This document shows, piece after piece, positions 35,054 to 43,857 of a stretch of DNA of 64,000 nucleotides. The DNA comes from Burkholderiales bacterium (GTDB lineage: Bacteria > Pseudomonadota > Gammaproteobacteria > Burkholderiales > Burkholderiaceae_C): contig CANBTT010000010.1 in the NCBI GenBank assembly GCA_947372465.1, positions 1-64,000 on the forward strand, in the 5' to 3' direction. The position numbers were made by a program, and so were the translations under genes. Position 1 is the stretch's first letter; each line of letters opens with the position of its first letter. The notes below the pieces were generated by a model, which made no database searches, was not told where the DNA came from, and saw only the letters and a list, made by a program, of their open reading frames with translations.

Positions 35054-36688
35054 CTAAGTCGACTCCGCGCGCTTTCGGAGCTCAAACTTTTGTATCTTCC
35101 CCGTGGAGGTCTTGGGTATCGCCTCAAAGCGGAAATCCTTGGGCACCTTGTAGCTGGCCAAGAGCCCCTTGCAATGTGCTCTCAGGTCCTCAGCACTGAC
35201 TTGTTCGCCTGTTTTAAGCTCGATATAAGCCAGTGGCGTCTCTCCCCACTTCTCATCGGGCTTGGCCACCACAGCACAGGCCATGACAGCCGGGTGTCGG
35301 TACAAAGCATCCTCAACTTCGAGCGAGCTGATGTTTTCCCCACCCGAGATGATGATGTCTTTGCTTCTGTCTTTGATCTTCAAGTACCGGTCACTCTCCA
35401 TGATGGCCAAGTCACCGGTGTGAAACCACCCCCCCTCGAAGGCCTTTCTTGTGGCTTGTGGGTTTTTTAAATACCCCTTCATCACAATATTGCCCCTGAA
35501 CATGATCTCTCCCATGGTCTGCCCATCGGCTGGCAAATCCTCCATGCTCTGGGAGTCTTTGAGGGTCATGCCTTCTTGCAAAACATACCTCACGCCCTGA
35601 CGTGCATTGAGCCTTGTTTGCTCAGACAAGGATTCTTTTGCCCAGGCGTTTCGCTTGGCGGCGACGCCGGCTGGGCCATAAACCTCTGTCAAACCATACA
35701 CATGGGTGATGTCAAACCCAATCTTGGCCATGCCCTCAATCATGGCCGCTGGTGGTGCAGCCCCAGCCACCATGGCTTTGACAGAATGCCCAATACCGTC
35801 ACGCAAAGCTTGTGGAGCTGCCAGTATGAGATTGTGAACAATGGGTGCAGCGCAGTAGTGATCCACTTTGTGTTCTGCAATGGCGCTCAAAATGTGTTGC
35901 GCATCGACTCGCCTTAAACACACATGCGTACCACCGAGCATTGCGACGGTCCAAGGAAAGCACCATCCATTGCAATGAAACATGGGCAAAGTCCACAAAT
36001 ACACCAAAAAATGCGGCAATGTCCATGTGCTTGAGTGACAGACCGCATTCAAATACGCCCCTCTGTGATGCGTCACCACCCCTTTGGGGTCGCCTGTCGT
36101 GCCCGAGGTATAACTCACAGCAATGGCGTCCCATTCATCTGAGGGGCCTTCAAGCAAGGGCAAGGGCTCATGAGCGTCCAACAAGCTTTCATACTCCCAA
36201 GAGCCAAGCCTCTCGCCAAGCTCATGGTATTCGGAATCACACACATCGATCACTGTCAGCTCGCGATTGAAATCGCGTTTTAAAATTTCAAGCGCCGCCT
36301 TGATGGTCGAAGAAAATTCCAAATCCGTGATCAAAACCGAGCACTCACAATGGTTCAATTGCCAAGCAATCAGTTGAGGGTCTAGTCGCGTATTGAGCGT
36401 GTTGAGCACCGCATTGATGGCTGGCACCGCGTAGTGGGCTTCAATCATCTCAGGCGTATTGGAGAGCATGACACTCACGGTTTGATTTTTACCCACGCCC
36501 AGGTGCTTTAATGCGGCACCCAACTGAGCTGAGCGATTCCTGCACTGCAACCATGTGTAGCGTCTTTCGCCGTGGATGACAGCCGTCAAATCGCCATAAA
36601 TCTCAGCGCTCCTCTCTACAAAGCTCACAGGAGACAATGGAACGTGATTGGCTTTATTTTTTTCAAGATCAATTTCAAAAATAGACAT
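35054..36688 (-). CDS. Acyl-CoA synthetase (AMP-forming, fatty-acyl type)
   Basis: The 544-residue protein carries the adenylate-forming enzyme motifs: P-loop-like SYTSGTTGDPKG, a Y-G-L-T-E motif in HVYGLTEVYGP, WFHTGDLA and the C-terminal lysine motif PKTSTGKIQK. The sequence resembles the DmdB/medium-chain acyl-CoA synthetase group. It activates a carboxylic acid to its CoA thioester via an acyl-adenylate in the cytosol. It could feed the acyl-CoA dehydrogenase encoded at 39371-40618, but the two are separated by three genes on mixed strands. Confidence 0.92.
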   Translation of the reverse strand: MSIFEIDLEKNKANHVPLSPVSFVERSAEIYGDLTAVIHGERRYTWLQCRNRSAQLGAALKHLGVGKNQTVSVMLSNTPEMIEAHYAVPAINAVLNTLNTRLDPQLIAWQLNHCECSVLITDLEFSSTIKAALEILKRDFNRELTVIDVCDSEYHELGERLGSWEYESLLDAHEPLPLLEGPSDEWDAIAVSYTSGTTGDPKGVVTHHRGAYLNAVCHSSTWTLPHFLVYLWTLPMFHCNGWCFPWTVAMLGGTHVCLRRVDAQHILSAIAEHKVDHYCAAPIVHNLILAAPQALRDGIGHSVKAMVAGAAPPAAMIEGMAKIGFDITHVYGLTEVYGPAGVAAKRNAWAKESLSEQTRLNARQGVRYVLQEGMTLKDSQSMEDLPADGQTMGEIMFRGNIVMKGYLKNPQATRKAFEGGWFHTGDLAIMESDRYLKIKDRSKDIIISGGENISSLEVEDALYRHPAVMACAVVAKPDEKWGETPLAYIELKTGEQVSAEDLRAHCKGLLASYKVPKDFRFEAIPKTSTGKIQKFELRKRAEST

Positions 36689-37030
36689 TTGAGATCAGCT
36701 CCTTTAATGACAAGTGAGATTTGACATCCTCCCGATCCTAAAGAGACCGGGTTTGCGCGGCGACACACATGGATCAAAACAAAAAAATTGAGTTTGACTT
36801 TGATAATTAAAAGACTTTTTGATCCAGGCTCTCTGAGAACTTTTTTTCAGTTCCTCGGCCCTAAAATTGAAGAGATTCTGAAAAGCATTTCACCAAGACT
36901 CTAAACCATTTTCAAAGCCAAAACCATCATGGTTAATGGGGAGCCAGCAACTTTTTAACATCAAGCAACAGGGTTTAAACTGTGTGTGTTCGACTTAAAA
37001 TATTCGCTTCTTTCTCTATAGGGTTTCAAC
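36689..37030. other. 342-base divergent intergenic region
   Basis: It lies between the acyl-CoA synthetase gene (minus) and the ChrB-domain gene (plus). It is AT-rich from about 36770 on. A short hairpin at 36731-36751 is listed separately. I see no gene in it. Confidence 0.6.
36731..36751. other. Hairpin resembling an IS200/IS605 end (relic?)
   Basis: GACATCCTCCCGATC, a 7-base loop and GACCGGG resemble the right-end hairpins of IS200/IS605-type elements. The stem CCCGATC/GACCGGG has one mismatch. No transposase or TnpB coding remains nearby, so at most it is a relic. It could equally be an untranslated-leader hairpin of the acyl-CoA synthetase gene. Confidence 0.3.
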
Positions 37031-37573
37031 ATGAAATGGGTCACCAGAGATTATGTTCACTTGGATAGAATGGCTTGCGTTTGGTTGATCAAACGCTTTG
37101 TGGACCCAGACGCCTCCTTTAGTTTCGTCCCTTGGGGGCAAGAGGACAGTCGACCCTTGGACCACATCGCCTTCTCCATTCCCAACACGGAGTTAAGCCC
37201 TCACGATGCGAACGGCACCACTTTTCAAAAAATACTCAAAAAACACCTCATCCATGACAGTGCTCTTGATGAGTTGGCCAGCGTGATTCAAAAAGGGGTC
37301 GACCACGTGCTTCATGACTACCACCCCCCCAAAGAGGATGCACACGGACAAATTGCAGTGGGCTTGCTTGCAGTTTCAGAAGGCTTGATGCTCAGCCATC
37401 TGAGCGATGAAGCGGTGATCAAAGCCAATACACCGATCTATGACGCTTTGTATGACAATTTTAAGGTCAACGCCATTGTCAAAAGAAGCGGTCAAACCAT
37501 TCCCCCCAGCAATGGGCTGGGTCCCACCTTGGCGACCCAATTCCTCAGGCGAGTGCTCAAAGAGAACCCCTAA
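37031..37573 (+). CDS. ChrB C-terminal-domain protein
   Basis: This 180-residue protein matches the C-terminal domain of chromate-resistance protein ChrB: KWVTRDYVHLDRMACVWLIKR-like opening (Arg13, Trp18, Arg22), DPDASFSFVPWG and a Y-D-A-L-Y ending. In ChrB this domain follows a helix-turn-helix sensor and is linked to chromate resistance. Here it stands alone without the regulatory half or the ChrA transporter, so the role may be unrelated to chromate. It is convergent with the SDR gene, 14 bases away. Confidence 0.85.
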   Translation: MKWVTRDYVHLDRMACVWLIKRFVDPDASFSFVPWGQEDSRPLDHIAFSIPNTELSPHDANGTTFQKILKKHLIHDSALDELASVIQKGVDHVLHDYHPPKEDAHGQIAVGLLAVSEGLMLSHLSDEAVIKANTPIYDALYDNFKVNAIVKRSGQTIPPSNGLGPTLATQFLRRVLKENP

Positions 37574-37587
37574 GCCTACCGGCGTGC

Positions 37588-38370
37588 TCAACTAAAAACC
37601 ATGCCGCCATCAACGTGGATGCTTTGACCTGTGATGCCTGAGGCATCCTCACTGGCCAAAAAGACGGCCATTTTGGCAATTTCATCGGGTCGCATGACAC
37701 GACCCAAAGGAATACGACCCAAAGCCGCGCTGTAAAACGCCTCTTGACTCATCCCCGCGCTTTGAGACGCACTCGACTTCAAATCCTCCAGCATGGGGGT
37801 TTGAACAAAACCTGGACAAATCGCATTGACGGTGATTGCATGCGAGCCAAACTCGAGGGCCAAGCAACGGGTCAAACCAATCAATGCATGCTTGCTGGCG
37901 TTGTAGGCACTTTGGTTCTTGGAGCCCCACTTGCCTGCGGTTGAGGCCATGTTGATGATGCGGGGTGAAGCGCTTTGCCGCAAAAACTCATAAGAGGCCT
38001 GAACCATGTGAACTGCGCCATAGACGTTGACCGCCATCAACTGCTGGAAGTCATCGGTTGTGTGCTCCATAAAAGATTTAGAGCGATAAATGCCCGCATT
38101 GTTCACCAAGACATCGATACCGCCAAAGCGATCTGCACAGGCCCGGGCGGCTTGGTCACAGGCCCCTTTGTCAACGACGTCCATCGGCACAATCATCACA
38201 TCGCTTTGAGGCAAGTCCAACGCAAGCAACAAGGCCTCCAGGGCTTTTTGTCCTCTAGAAATCAAACACAGCTTGGCGCCTTCTTTGGCAAAGCTTTTTG
38301 CCGTCTCTAGGCCAATGCCCTGACTCGCTCCAGTGATGATGGCGACTTTTTTTTGCAGTCTCTTCGTCAC
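37588..38370 (-). CDS. SDR oxidoreductase (3-hydroxybutyrate dehydrogenase-like)
   Basis: The GTG at 38368-38370 with GGGGAG six bases upstream is the preferred start, giving 260 residues. An upstream frame start at 38451 adds sequence the family lacks. The protein has TGASQGIG, NNAGIY, Ser in NMASTAG and YNASK, and ends in GQSIHVDGGM. This classical SDR with these motifs resembles 3-hydroxybutyrate and related 3-hydroxyacyl dehydrogenases. It is divergent from the cyclase-family gene with 131 bases between them. Confidence 0.89.
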   Translation of the reverse strand: MTKRLQKKVAIITGASQGIGLETAKSFAKEGAKLCLISRGQKALEALLLALDLPQSDVMIVPMDVVDKGACDQAARACADRFGGIDVLVNNAGIYRSKSFMEHTTDDFQQLMAVNVYGAVHMVQASYEFLRQSASPRIINMASTAGKWGSKNQSAYNASKHALIGLTRCLALEFGSHAITVNAICPGFVQTPMLEDLKSSASQSAGMSQEAFYSAALGRIPLGRVMRPDEIAKMAVFLASEDASGITGQSIHVDGGMVFS

Positions 38371-38501
38371 AGGTTTCTCCCCGTTCACCTCATCGAGGCT
38401 TCTATGTAGAATGAACCGTTTGCAAACACCTCCACTGGCTAGGTGATGCACAACGACCGAGCCCTCAGTTTAAACATGAAAACGCTTGCCATGGAGCCTT
38501 T

Positions 38502-39299
38502 ATGACCAGAAAATTTGTGGACTTGTCCATCTTCTTAGAAAACGATGTGGTGAGCGACCCGCCGGCATTTGCGCCAAAAATCGATTACTTCTCCCATGAG
38601 AACACCTATGAGCAAATTGAACCGTTTTTCCCAGGGCTCAAGAAAACCGACTTGCCTGATGGCGAAGGATGGGCTGTTGAACGTGTTCAACTCTCCACCC
38701 ACAATGGCACCCACTTGGATGCGCCCTATCACTTTCACTCAACCATGGACCAGTCTTTGGGAGAGAAAAAACCCGCTATCGCGATTGATCAAGTCCCCTT
38801 GGAGTGGTGCTTTCAACCAGCGGTCAAACTTGATTTTCGAGCGTTTCCTGATGGCCATGTCGTCACGGCCAAAGATGTTGAGACTGAACTAGAAAGAATT
38901 GAACACCATTTAAAACCCCTAGAAATTGTAGTGATCAACACCAAAGCGGGTTCCCGCTATGGGCACAATGACTACGTTTCAAGTGGCTGCGGCATGGGCT
39001 ATGAAGCCACGATGTATCTTTTAGAGAAAGGCATCCGTTTGACGGGCACGGACGCTTGGAGCTGGGATGCGCCCTTTGTGCACACGGCCAAGAAATATGA
39101 AGCGACTCAAGATGCCTCCTTGATCTGGGAAGGCCACAAAGCAGGTCGCGACATTGGTTACTGCCACATCGAGAAGCTGCACAATTTGGAGGTATTACCC
39201 GCCAATGGTTTTTTTATCAGCTGCTTTCCACACAAAATTAGAGGCGCCTCGGCTGGTTGGACACGCGCTGTTGCAATTTTCGATGAAAATCTTCGTTAG
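38502..39299 (+). CDS. Cyclase/kynurenine formamidase-family hydrolase
   Basis: The 265-residue protein has the family's metal-binding signature H-N-G-T-H-L-D-A-P-Y-H at residues 67-77. Members hydrolyse N-formylkynurenine, isatin or other cyclic amides, or act as ring-closing enzymes in polyketide pathways. In the tryptophan pathway the formamidase leads on to anthranilate, which is of interest because an anthranilate-type CoA pathway is encoded about 9 kb downstream, but no tryptophan dioxygenase or kynureninase is visible here. The substrate remains open. Confidence 0.87.
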   Translation: MTRKFVDLSIFLENDVVSDPPAFAPKIDYFSHENTYEQIEPFFPGLKKTDLPDGEGWAVERVQLSTHNGTHLDAPYHFHSTMDQSLGEKKPAIAIDQVPLEWCFQPAVKLDFRAFPDGHVVTAKDVETELERIEHHLKPLEIVVINTKAGSRYGHNDYVSSGCGMGYEATMYLLEKGIRLTGTDAWSWDAPFVHTAKKYEATQDASLIWEGHKAGRDIGYCHIEKLHNLEVLPANGFFISCFPHKIRGASAGWTRAVAIFDENLR

Positions 39300-39370
39300 A
39301 CCTCGCTGTCTTTGAGCCGGGCTCAACCAGTTTTGCAAGGCCACCCCCTTCCCACTGGATGGGGACGGCA

Positions 39371-40618
39371 TCAAACAGCGGTTTTTTTCAATTCTTTGAT
39401 CGCAGTCCTTTTGGCCAACTCAATTTTGGCAATGGCATTGCGATGGACCTCATCGGGGCCATCAACCAATCGCACCGTGCGCTGATGGGCATAGGCCTCG
39501 GCCAGCCAAAAGTCTGAACTCACGCCACCCCCGCCATGGGCCTGAATGGCCCAGTCGACGACTTTGCAAGACACATTGGGTGCAACCACTTTGATCATAG
39601 AGATCTCCGCTCTGGCAGCCTTGTTGCCAACCGTGTCCATTTTGTGTGCGGCTTGAAGCGTGAGCAAACGGGCTTGATCAATCATGCACCTGGACTCAGC
39701 AATGCGCTCATGCCAAATGGACTGACTGGACAAGGGACCCCCAAAAGCAATTCTTGATTGGAGACGATCGATCATGGTCTCCAAAGCCCGTTCGGCTGCA
39801 CCAATGGAGCGCATGCAGTGGTGAATGCGACCAGGGCCAAGTCGGCCTTGCGCAATTTCAAAGCCACGACCTTCGCCCAAAAGAATATTCTCTAAGGGAA
39901 CACGAACGTTCTCTAAATTGATCTCCATGTGCCCATGGGGTGCATCGTCATAGCCAAACACGGTCAAGGGCCTCATGATGGTCACGCCTGGTGCATCACG
40001 GGGCACCAAAATCATCGATTGCTGCGTGTGCTTGGGCGCATCGGGATCGGTTTTGCCCATCACAATAAAGATTTTGCAGTTGGGGTTGCCTGCCCCTGAG
40101 CTGAACCATTTCCGTCCATTGATGACGTAATGATCCTTGTCTTTTAAAATGCTGCATTGAATATTGGTGGCATCTGAAGAGGCCACCGAGGGCTCGGTCA
40201 TTAAAAAGGCAGACCGAATGTCGCCTGCCAGCAAAGGCTCTAGCCACTGACTTTTTTGCGCTTGCGTCGCGTATTTTGCAAACGTCTCCATATTGCCTGT
40301 ATCGGGTGCTGAGCAATTGAACACTTCCCCCGACCACATCACTCGACCCATGACTTCACAAAGTGGCGCGTAATCCAAATTGCTGATTCCTCCGTGCCCT
40401 TTGTAAGCATGGGGCAAAAACATGTTCCACAAACCCTGTGATTTGGCTTTATTTTTAAGCTCCTCAATCAAAGGCAAGGGCAGCCATGCGTTTCCCTTGT
40501 CTCTTGCCGCTTGGAGTTCTTCGTGATACCGGCCTTCATTGGGATAAATATGCTCGTCGAAAAAAGCATTCAATCGGGCCAATAAATCCTGCGTTTTTTC
40601 AGAGTATTCAAATGACAT
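39371..40618 (-). CDS. Acyl-CoA dehydrogenase (ACAD10/11-like)
   Basis: From the ATG at 40616-40618 (GAGGTG five bases upstream) the protein has 415 residues. The FAD/substrate segment [20 protein letters not shown] and the following [16 protein letters not shown] are typical of ACAD10/11-type enzymes, which act on 4-hydroxyacyl or branched acyl-CoA compounds. FAD is bound in the central barrel. The 3' end is convergent with the cyclase-family gene. The enzyme is likely used in an unusual fatty-acid or hydroxy-acid breakdown. The exact substrate is unknown. Confidence 0.9.
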   Translation of the reverse strand: MSFEYSEKTQDLLARLNAFFDEHIYPNEGRYHEELQAARDKGNAWLPLPLIEELKNKAKSQGLWNMFLPHAYKGHGGISNLDYAPLCEVMGRVMWSGEVFNCSAPDTGNMETFAKYATQAQKSQWLEPLLAGDIRSAFLMTEPSVASSDATNIQCSILKDKDHYVINGRKWFSSGAGNPNCKIFIVMGKTDPDAPKHTQQSMILVPRDAPGVTIMRPLTVFGYDDAPHGHMEINLENVRVPLENILLGEGRGFEIAQGRLGPGRIHHCMRSIGAAERALETMIDRLQSRIAFGGPLSSQSIWHERIAESRCMIDQARLLTLQAAHKMDTVGNKAARAEISMIKVVAPNVSCKVVDWAIQAHGGGGVSSDFWLAEAYAHQRTVRLVDGPDEVHRNAIAKIELAKRTAIKELKKTAV

Positions 40619-40714
40619 CAAAACACCTCAAAATATAAGAATTGCTCACAAGGGCGAGCATCAACTCAAATCACTCTTTGCCCTGTATGCATTTCATTCT
40701 AGCCCCAACCACGC

Positions 40715-41353
40715 TTATTTGGTGCCATAGATGCGGTCCCCCGCATCACCCAGTCCGGGCAAAATATAGCCATGATCACTCAACTGCCTGTCTATGGCGG
40801 CCGTGTAAATGGCCACATCAGGATGGGCTTTTTGAAGTGCCAAAACACCTTCTGGGCAAGTCAATAAACACAAAAATTTGATCGAGCGGGGCTGAAGGGC
40901 TTTGATGCGATCAATGGCAGCAATGGCTGAATTGCCTGTGGCCAACATGGGATCCACAACGATGACATCTCTTTCGGGCATATTCGATGGCATTTTGAAA
41001 TAGTATTCGACAGCCTTCAAGGTATCGGGGTCACGGTAAAGTCCAACATGGCCTACTCTTGCACCTGGCACAACAGACAAAGCACCGTCCAATATGCCAT
41101 TGCCAGCTCTCAAAACACTGGCAAAGACAAGTTTTTTGCCATCAATCACCGGCGTCATCATGCTTTCAAGGGGGGTCTCAATTTGGACCAATTGTGTGGG
41201 CATGTCACGCGTTAACTCGTAGACCATCAAGGAAGACAATTCATTGACGAGTTGGCGAAACAAGATGGAGCTCGTGTCTTTGCGTCGAACCAAGGACAAT
41301 TTGTGCTGAATCAAGGGGTGATCAAGCAAGAACAAGTTTTTATCTATTTGCAT
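40715..41353 (-). CDS. upp: Uracil phosphoribosyltransferase
   Basis: A 212-residue enzyme of the usual length with the PRPP-binding motif [16 protein letters not shown] near residues 130-145 and the family C-terminus [13 protein letters not shown]. It makes UMP from uracil and PRPP in pyrimidine salvage. It lies 97 bases before the acyl-CoA dehydrogenase gene on the same strand and 40 bases after the small membrane-protein gene. No uracil permease is adjacent. Confidence 0.97.
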   Translation of the reverse strand: MQIDKNLFLLDHPLIQHKLSLVRRKDTSSILFRQLVNELSSLMVYELTRDMPTQLVQIETPLESMMTPVIDGKKLVFASVLRAGNGILDGALSVVPGARVGHVGLYRDPDTLKAVEYYFKMPSNMPERDVIVVDPMLATGNSAIAAIDRIKALQPRSIKFLCLLTCPEGVLALQKAHPDVAIYTAAIDRQLSDHGYILPGLGDAGDRIYGTK

Positions 41354-41393
41354 ACGTCCTCAATAAAAATAGCAGAACTCGGACATGGGCCAC

Positions 41394-41582
41394 TTAGTTT
41401 TCTAAAAACACTTTTTGAACAATGGCAATCAAAAAGAAAATCAATGTCAAAATCAATGTCCCCATCATGGTTTTTAAGCCCAGACGCTTGTAATGCTCAC
41501 CCCGCCCTTTTAGAAAAAGTGCAAAGCAAACAAGGCTTGAAAACAAGCCCAGGAAAAATAAAATTCTAACAAGGACCAGCAT
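41394..41582 (-). CDS. Small two-helix membrane protein
   Basis: A 62-residue frame from the ATG at 41580-41582 (a TTG at 41606 is possible). Two hydrophobic segments, residues 2-22 and 41-58, flank a basic loop KGRGEHYKRLGLK, a typical small inner-membrane protein layout. It overlaps the end of the kinase-like gene by 17 bases. The family is unknown to me. The coding call rests on helix layout and position only. Confidence 0.5.
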   Translation of the reverse strand: MLVLVRILFFLGLFSSLVCFALFLKGRGEHYKRLGLKTMMGTLILTLIFFLIAIVQKVFLEN

Positions 41583-42159
41583 GGGATGGAGAGGCCAATC
41601 GATCAATCATGGCGTCAAATTGCGCTTGATCAAATTCGGTATGATCAAATCGAAACAATTGAGAATGTTGCGGGGGTTCAATTCGGCGCTTCTTGTACTC
41701 CTCCCAGTGATCGATCTTCCATTTGTCCCTTGGATCGGCTCTTTTTTCAATTCGTTTTTTAGCCTCCAAGACGTCCAAATCAACCCAAACCACTTTGATC
41801 TCGGTCTCTGAGGGCAAGCGCAGAAATACCGTATCGAACATGTGCAAAGATTGAATTTCTTTTGAAAATGGGCCCACCAGGATCACATCCACACCGAGCT
41901 CCAAATTTTCTCTGGCGATGTCTACCAAGCCAGAGTACTCCCAGTCTCGGAAATTGTCCAAATAAACTGGGCTATCGCGGTCCTCTTCATTGCCCGTTAA
42001 CACGCCCAGCAAATGTGAACTGAAGGCCCCATAGGCCGTGTCTTTGTCCAAAAAGATGAAAGGATGCTGACATTTTTCAATGAGCTTGGGCATGGCTTTT
42101 TTGGCAACGGTTGTTTTACCTGTGCCTGCATGTCCTGCAAAGATGATTAATTTACCCAT
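41566..42159 (-). CDS. P-loop kinase-like ATPase
   Basis: The 197-residue protein has a Walker A motif GHAGTGKTT (9-17), a conserved FLDKDTAYG and VWVDLDVLEAKKRI segment, and a basic lid region KRADPRDKWK, all fitting a small nucleoside or sugar kinase of the AAA_33/adenylate-kinase-like fold. The phosphate acceptor is unknown. The gene is divergent from a YggU gene across 68 bases. Its end overlaps the small membrane-protein gene. Confidence 0.82.
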   Translation of the reverse strand: MGKLIIFAGHAGTGKTTVAKKAMPKLIEKCQHPFIFLDKDTAYGAFSSHLLGVLTGNEEDRDSPVYLDNFRDWEYSGLVDIARENLELGVDVILVGPFSKEIQSLHMFDTVFLRLPSETEIKVVWVDLDVLEAKKRIEKRADPRDKWKIDHWEEYKKRRIEPPQHSQLFRFDHTEFDQAQFDAMIDRLASPSHAGPC

Positions 42160-42227
42160 GACCCACTCAACTCTTAAGCAGTATGTATATTAAACTGAAT
42201 TCTTCATTAATTTTGTAAGCACCCGAC

Positions 42228-42536
42228 ATGAATCCGCCGTGGCTCAAAGAAAACAGCGATAAAACAGAGCATTGGCTTGAAATCGCCCTTCATTGTCAAC
42301 CGGGAGCGAAAAAAACAGAAATTCAAGGGGAATATGCCGATCGTTTGAAGGTTCGCATTGCCTCCCCCCCCATTGATGGCAAAGCCAACGACGAACTTAA
42401 AAAATGGTTTGCCAAAAGACTTGGCCTGAACAACGCGTGCATCGAACTCATTTCGGGCGAGAGTGGCAAGCAAAAGAAGCTGAAAGTCAGACAACTCAGC
42501 GCCCAAGAAATGCTCAAGCGCCTCGAACTCACATGA
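42228..42536 (+). CDS. YggU/DUF167-family protein
   Basis: This 102-residue protein matches the UPF0235 (YggU) fold: HCQPGAKKTEI, RLKVRIASPPIDGKAN and the C-terminal KQKKLKVRQL. Family members are small, conserved and of unknown biochemical role, often encoded next to yggT. Here yggT is not adjacent. Confidence 0.9.
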   Translation: MNPPWLKENSDKTEHWLEIALHCQPGAKKTEIQGEYADRLKVRIASPPIDGKANDELKKWFAKRLGLNNACIELISGESGKQKKLKVRQLSAQEMLKRLELT

Positions 42537-42650
42537 GAGACCGCCTATCGGTGTTAATCCCAATGCAAATCTAGACTTATGGGTGAGCTTGTCAGCTTGA
42601 ATGCGCTCATAATGATTGAACTGACTTTGCTCACTTGAAAGCGCGCCACA

Positions 42651-43604
42651 ATGACTATTTTGAATGCATCGACCAAGGCCTTGTTGTTTCGACTTTTTTG
42701 CATTTTGCTCAGCAGCGCTTGCCTAAGCCAGTCGCACGCTCAGACAAACAAGCCCAAGTTGAGTTACGACCCCAATGCACAAGTGGCCATTGACATCTCT
42801 GAGGTAGAGTATTTAAGGAGCGAAACAGGTCGATCTCTAAAGGCAAGGATCTACCAGCCTAAAGGCAACGGCCCTTTCCCGACATTGATCGATTTTCACG
42901 GTGGCGCATGGAACAACAAAGATCGTCTGGCAGAACAACCCATGGACGCGGCCATTGCAAAAAGTGGCGTCTTGGTCATTGCGGTTGATTTAACGCTGGC
43001 GGGAGATCGACCCTACCCAGCCAATGTTCAAGACGCTCACTATGCCGTGCGTTGGGTCAAGCACCATGCCAAGCAATGGAATGGGGATGTGAGCACACTG
43101 GGCGTTTACGGCAGCTCAAGCGGTGGCCATGTTGGTGAATTGTTGTCCCTCAAGCCCAATGAGCCCTTGTTCGCAAAAATTCCCTTTGCTCCCAACCCAC
43201 AACTGGATGCTTCCTTTTCATACCTGGCAACACGCTCTCCCATCAGCAATCCTCCAGCAAGGTACGAAAATGCCATCCACCACAAGCGCGAGAACATGAT
43301 CAAGAACAACTTGAACTATTTCAAGCCTTGGGAAACCATCTACGAATCGAGTCCTCAAGCCATTTTGGACAAAAAATTGGCCCCCAAAAAACTCATCCCC
43401 TTGTTGATCATGCAAGGCGAGCTCGATGACAATGTTCTACCTGAAACCCAAAAACACTTTGCCCAAAGTTATCAAGCCGCTGGCGGGGACTGTACTTTCA
43501 TGATTTTCGAAAAGAGTGAGCATGAATGGGTCGCTGTTGAGAGTGTTCAAACAGATCTTGCTCGCAAAACAGTCAAAAATTTTATTGCCAAACAATTGCT
43601 TTAA
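42651..43604 (+). CDS. Exported esterase/lipase of the hormone-sensitive-lipase type
   Basis: A 317-residue protein with a signal peptide (hydrophobic residues 11-25, cut near AHAQT). The oxyanion motif is FHGGAWNNK, the nucleophile elbow is GVYGSSSGGH (G-x-S-x-G), and an Asp in GELDDNV and a His in SEHEWVA complete a likely catalytic triad. HSL-type enzymes hydrolyse short acyl esters. The protein is probably periplasmic. A hairpin follows the gene 67 bases after the stop. Confidence 0.88.
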   Translation: MTILNASTKALLFRLFCILLSSACLSQSHAQTNKPKLSYDPNAQVAIDISEVEYLRSETGRSLKARIYQPKGNGPFPTLIDFHGGAWNNKDRLAEQPMDAAIAKSGVLVIAVDLTLAGDRPYPANVQDAHYAVRWVKHHAKQWNGDVSTLGVYGSSSGGHVGELLSLKPNEPLFAKIPFAPNPQLDASFSYLATRSPISNPPARYENAIHHKRENMIKNNLNYFKPWETIYESSPQAILDKKLAPKKLIPLLIMQGELDDNVLPETQKHFAQSYQAAGGDCTFMIFEKSEHEWVAVESVQTDLARKTVKNFIAKQLL

Positions 43605-43670
43605 AGCAATCAGTGCAGTCTTTGGTGCATTGGTCAACGATCCTCTGATTGTTTAAGCGACAAAGCCTTT

Positions 43671-43692
43671 GGTGTTTGGGCGCACAAACACC
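43671..43692. terminator. Hairpin downstream of the esterase gene
   Basis: GGTGTTTG (43671-43678) and CAAACACC (43685-43692) form a perfect eight-base stem with a six-base loop. No T run follows on either strand, so it is a weak candidate for termination. Confidence 0.35.
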
Positions 43693-43857
43693 CAGTCCAC
43701 CCTTGCATCTTACTTTCTGAAAAAACCAACAGGCGAAATAACAAATGTCTGCTTGGGGTGACTTCGTGCGCCGCATTCAGCTTCTCAAAGCCTGCGATTT
43801 TGTGCGGGTAGAATGCATGTTCATTTGCCTTTCCACCTCACAAACGACAAGCCCCTC

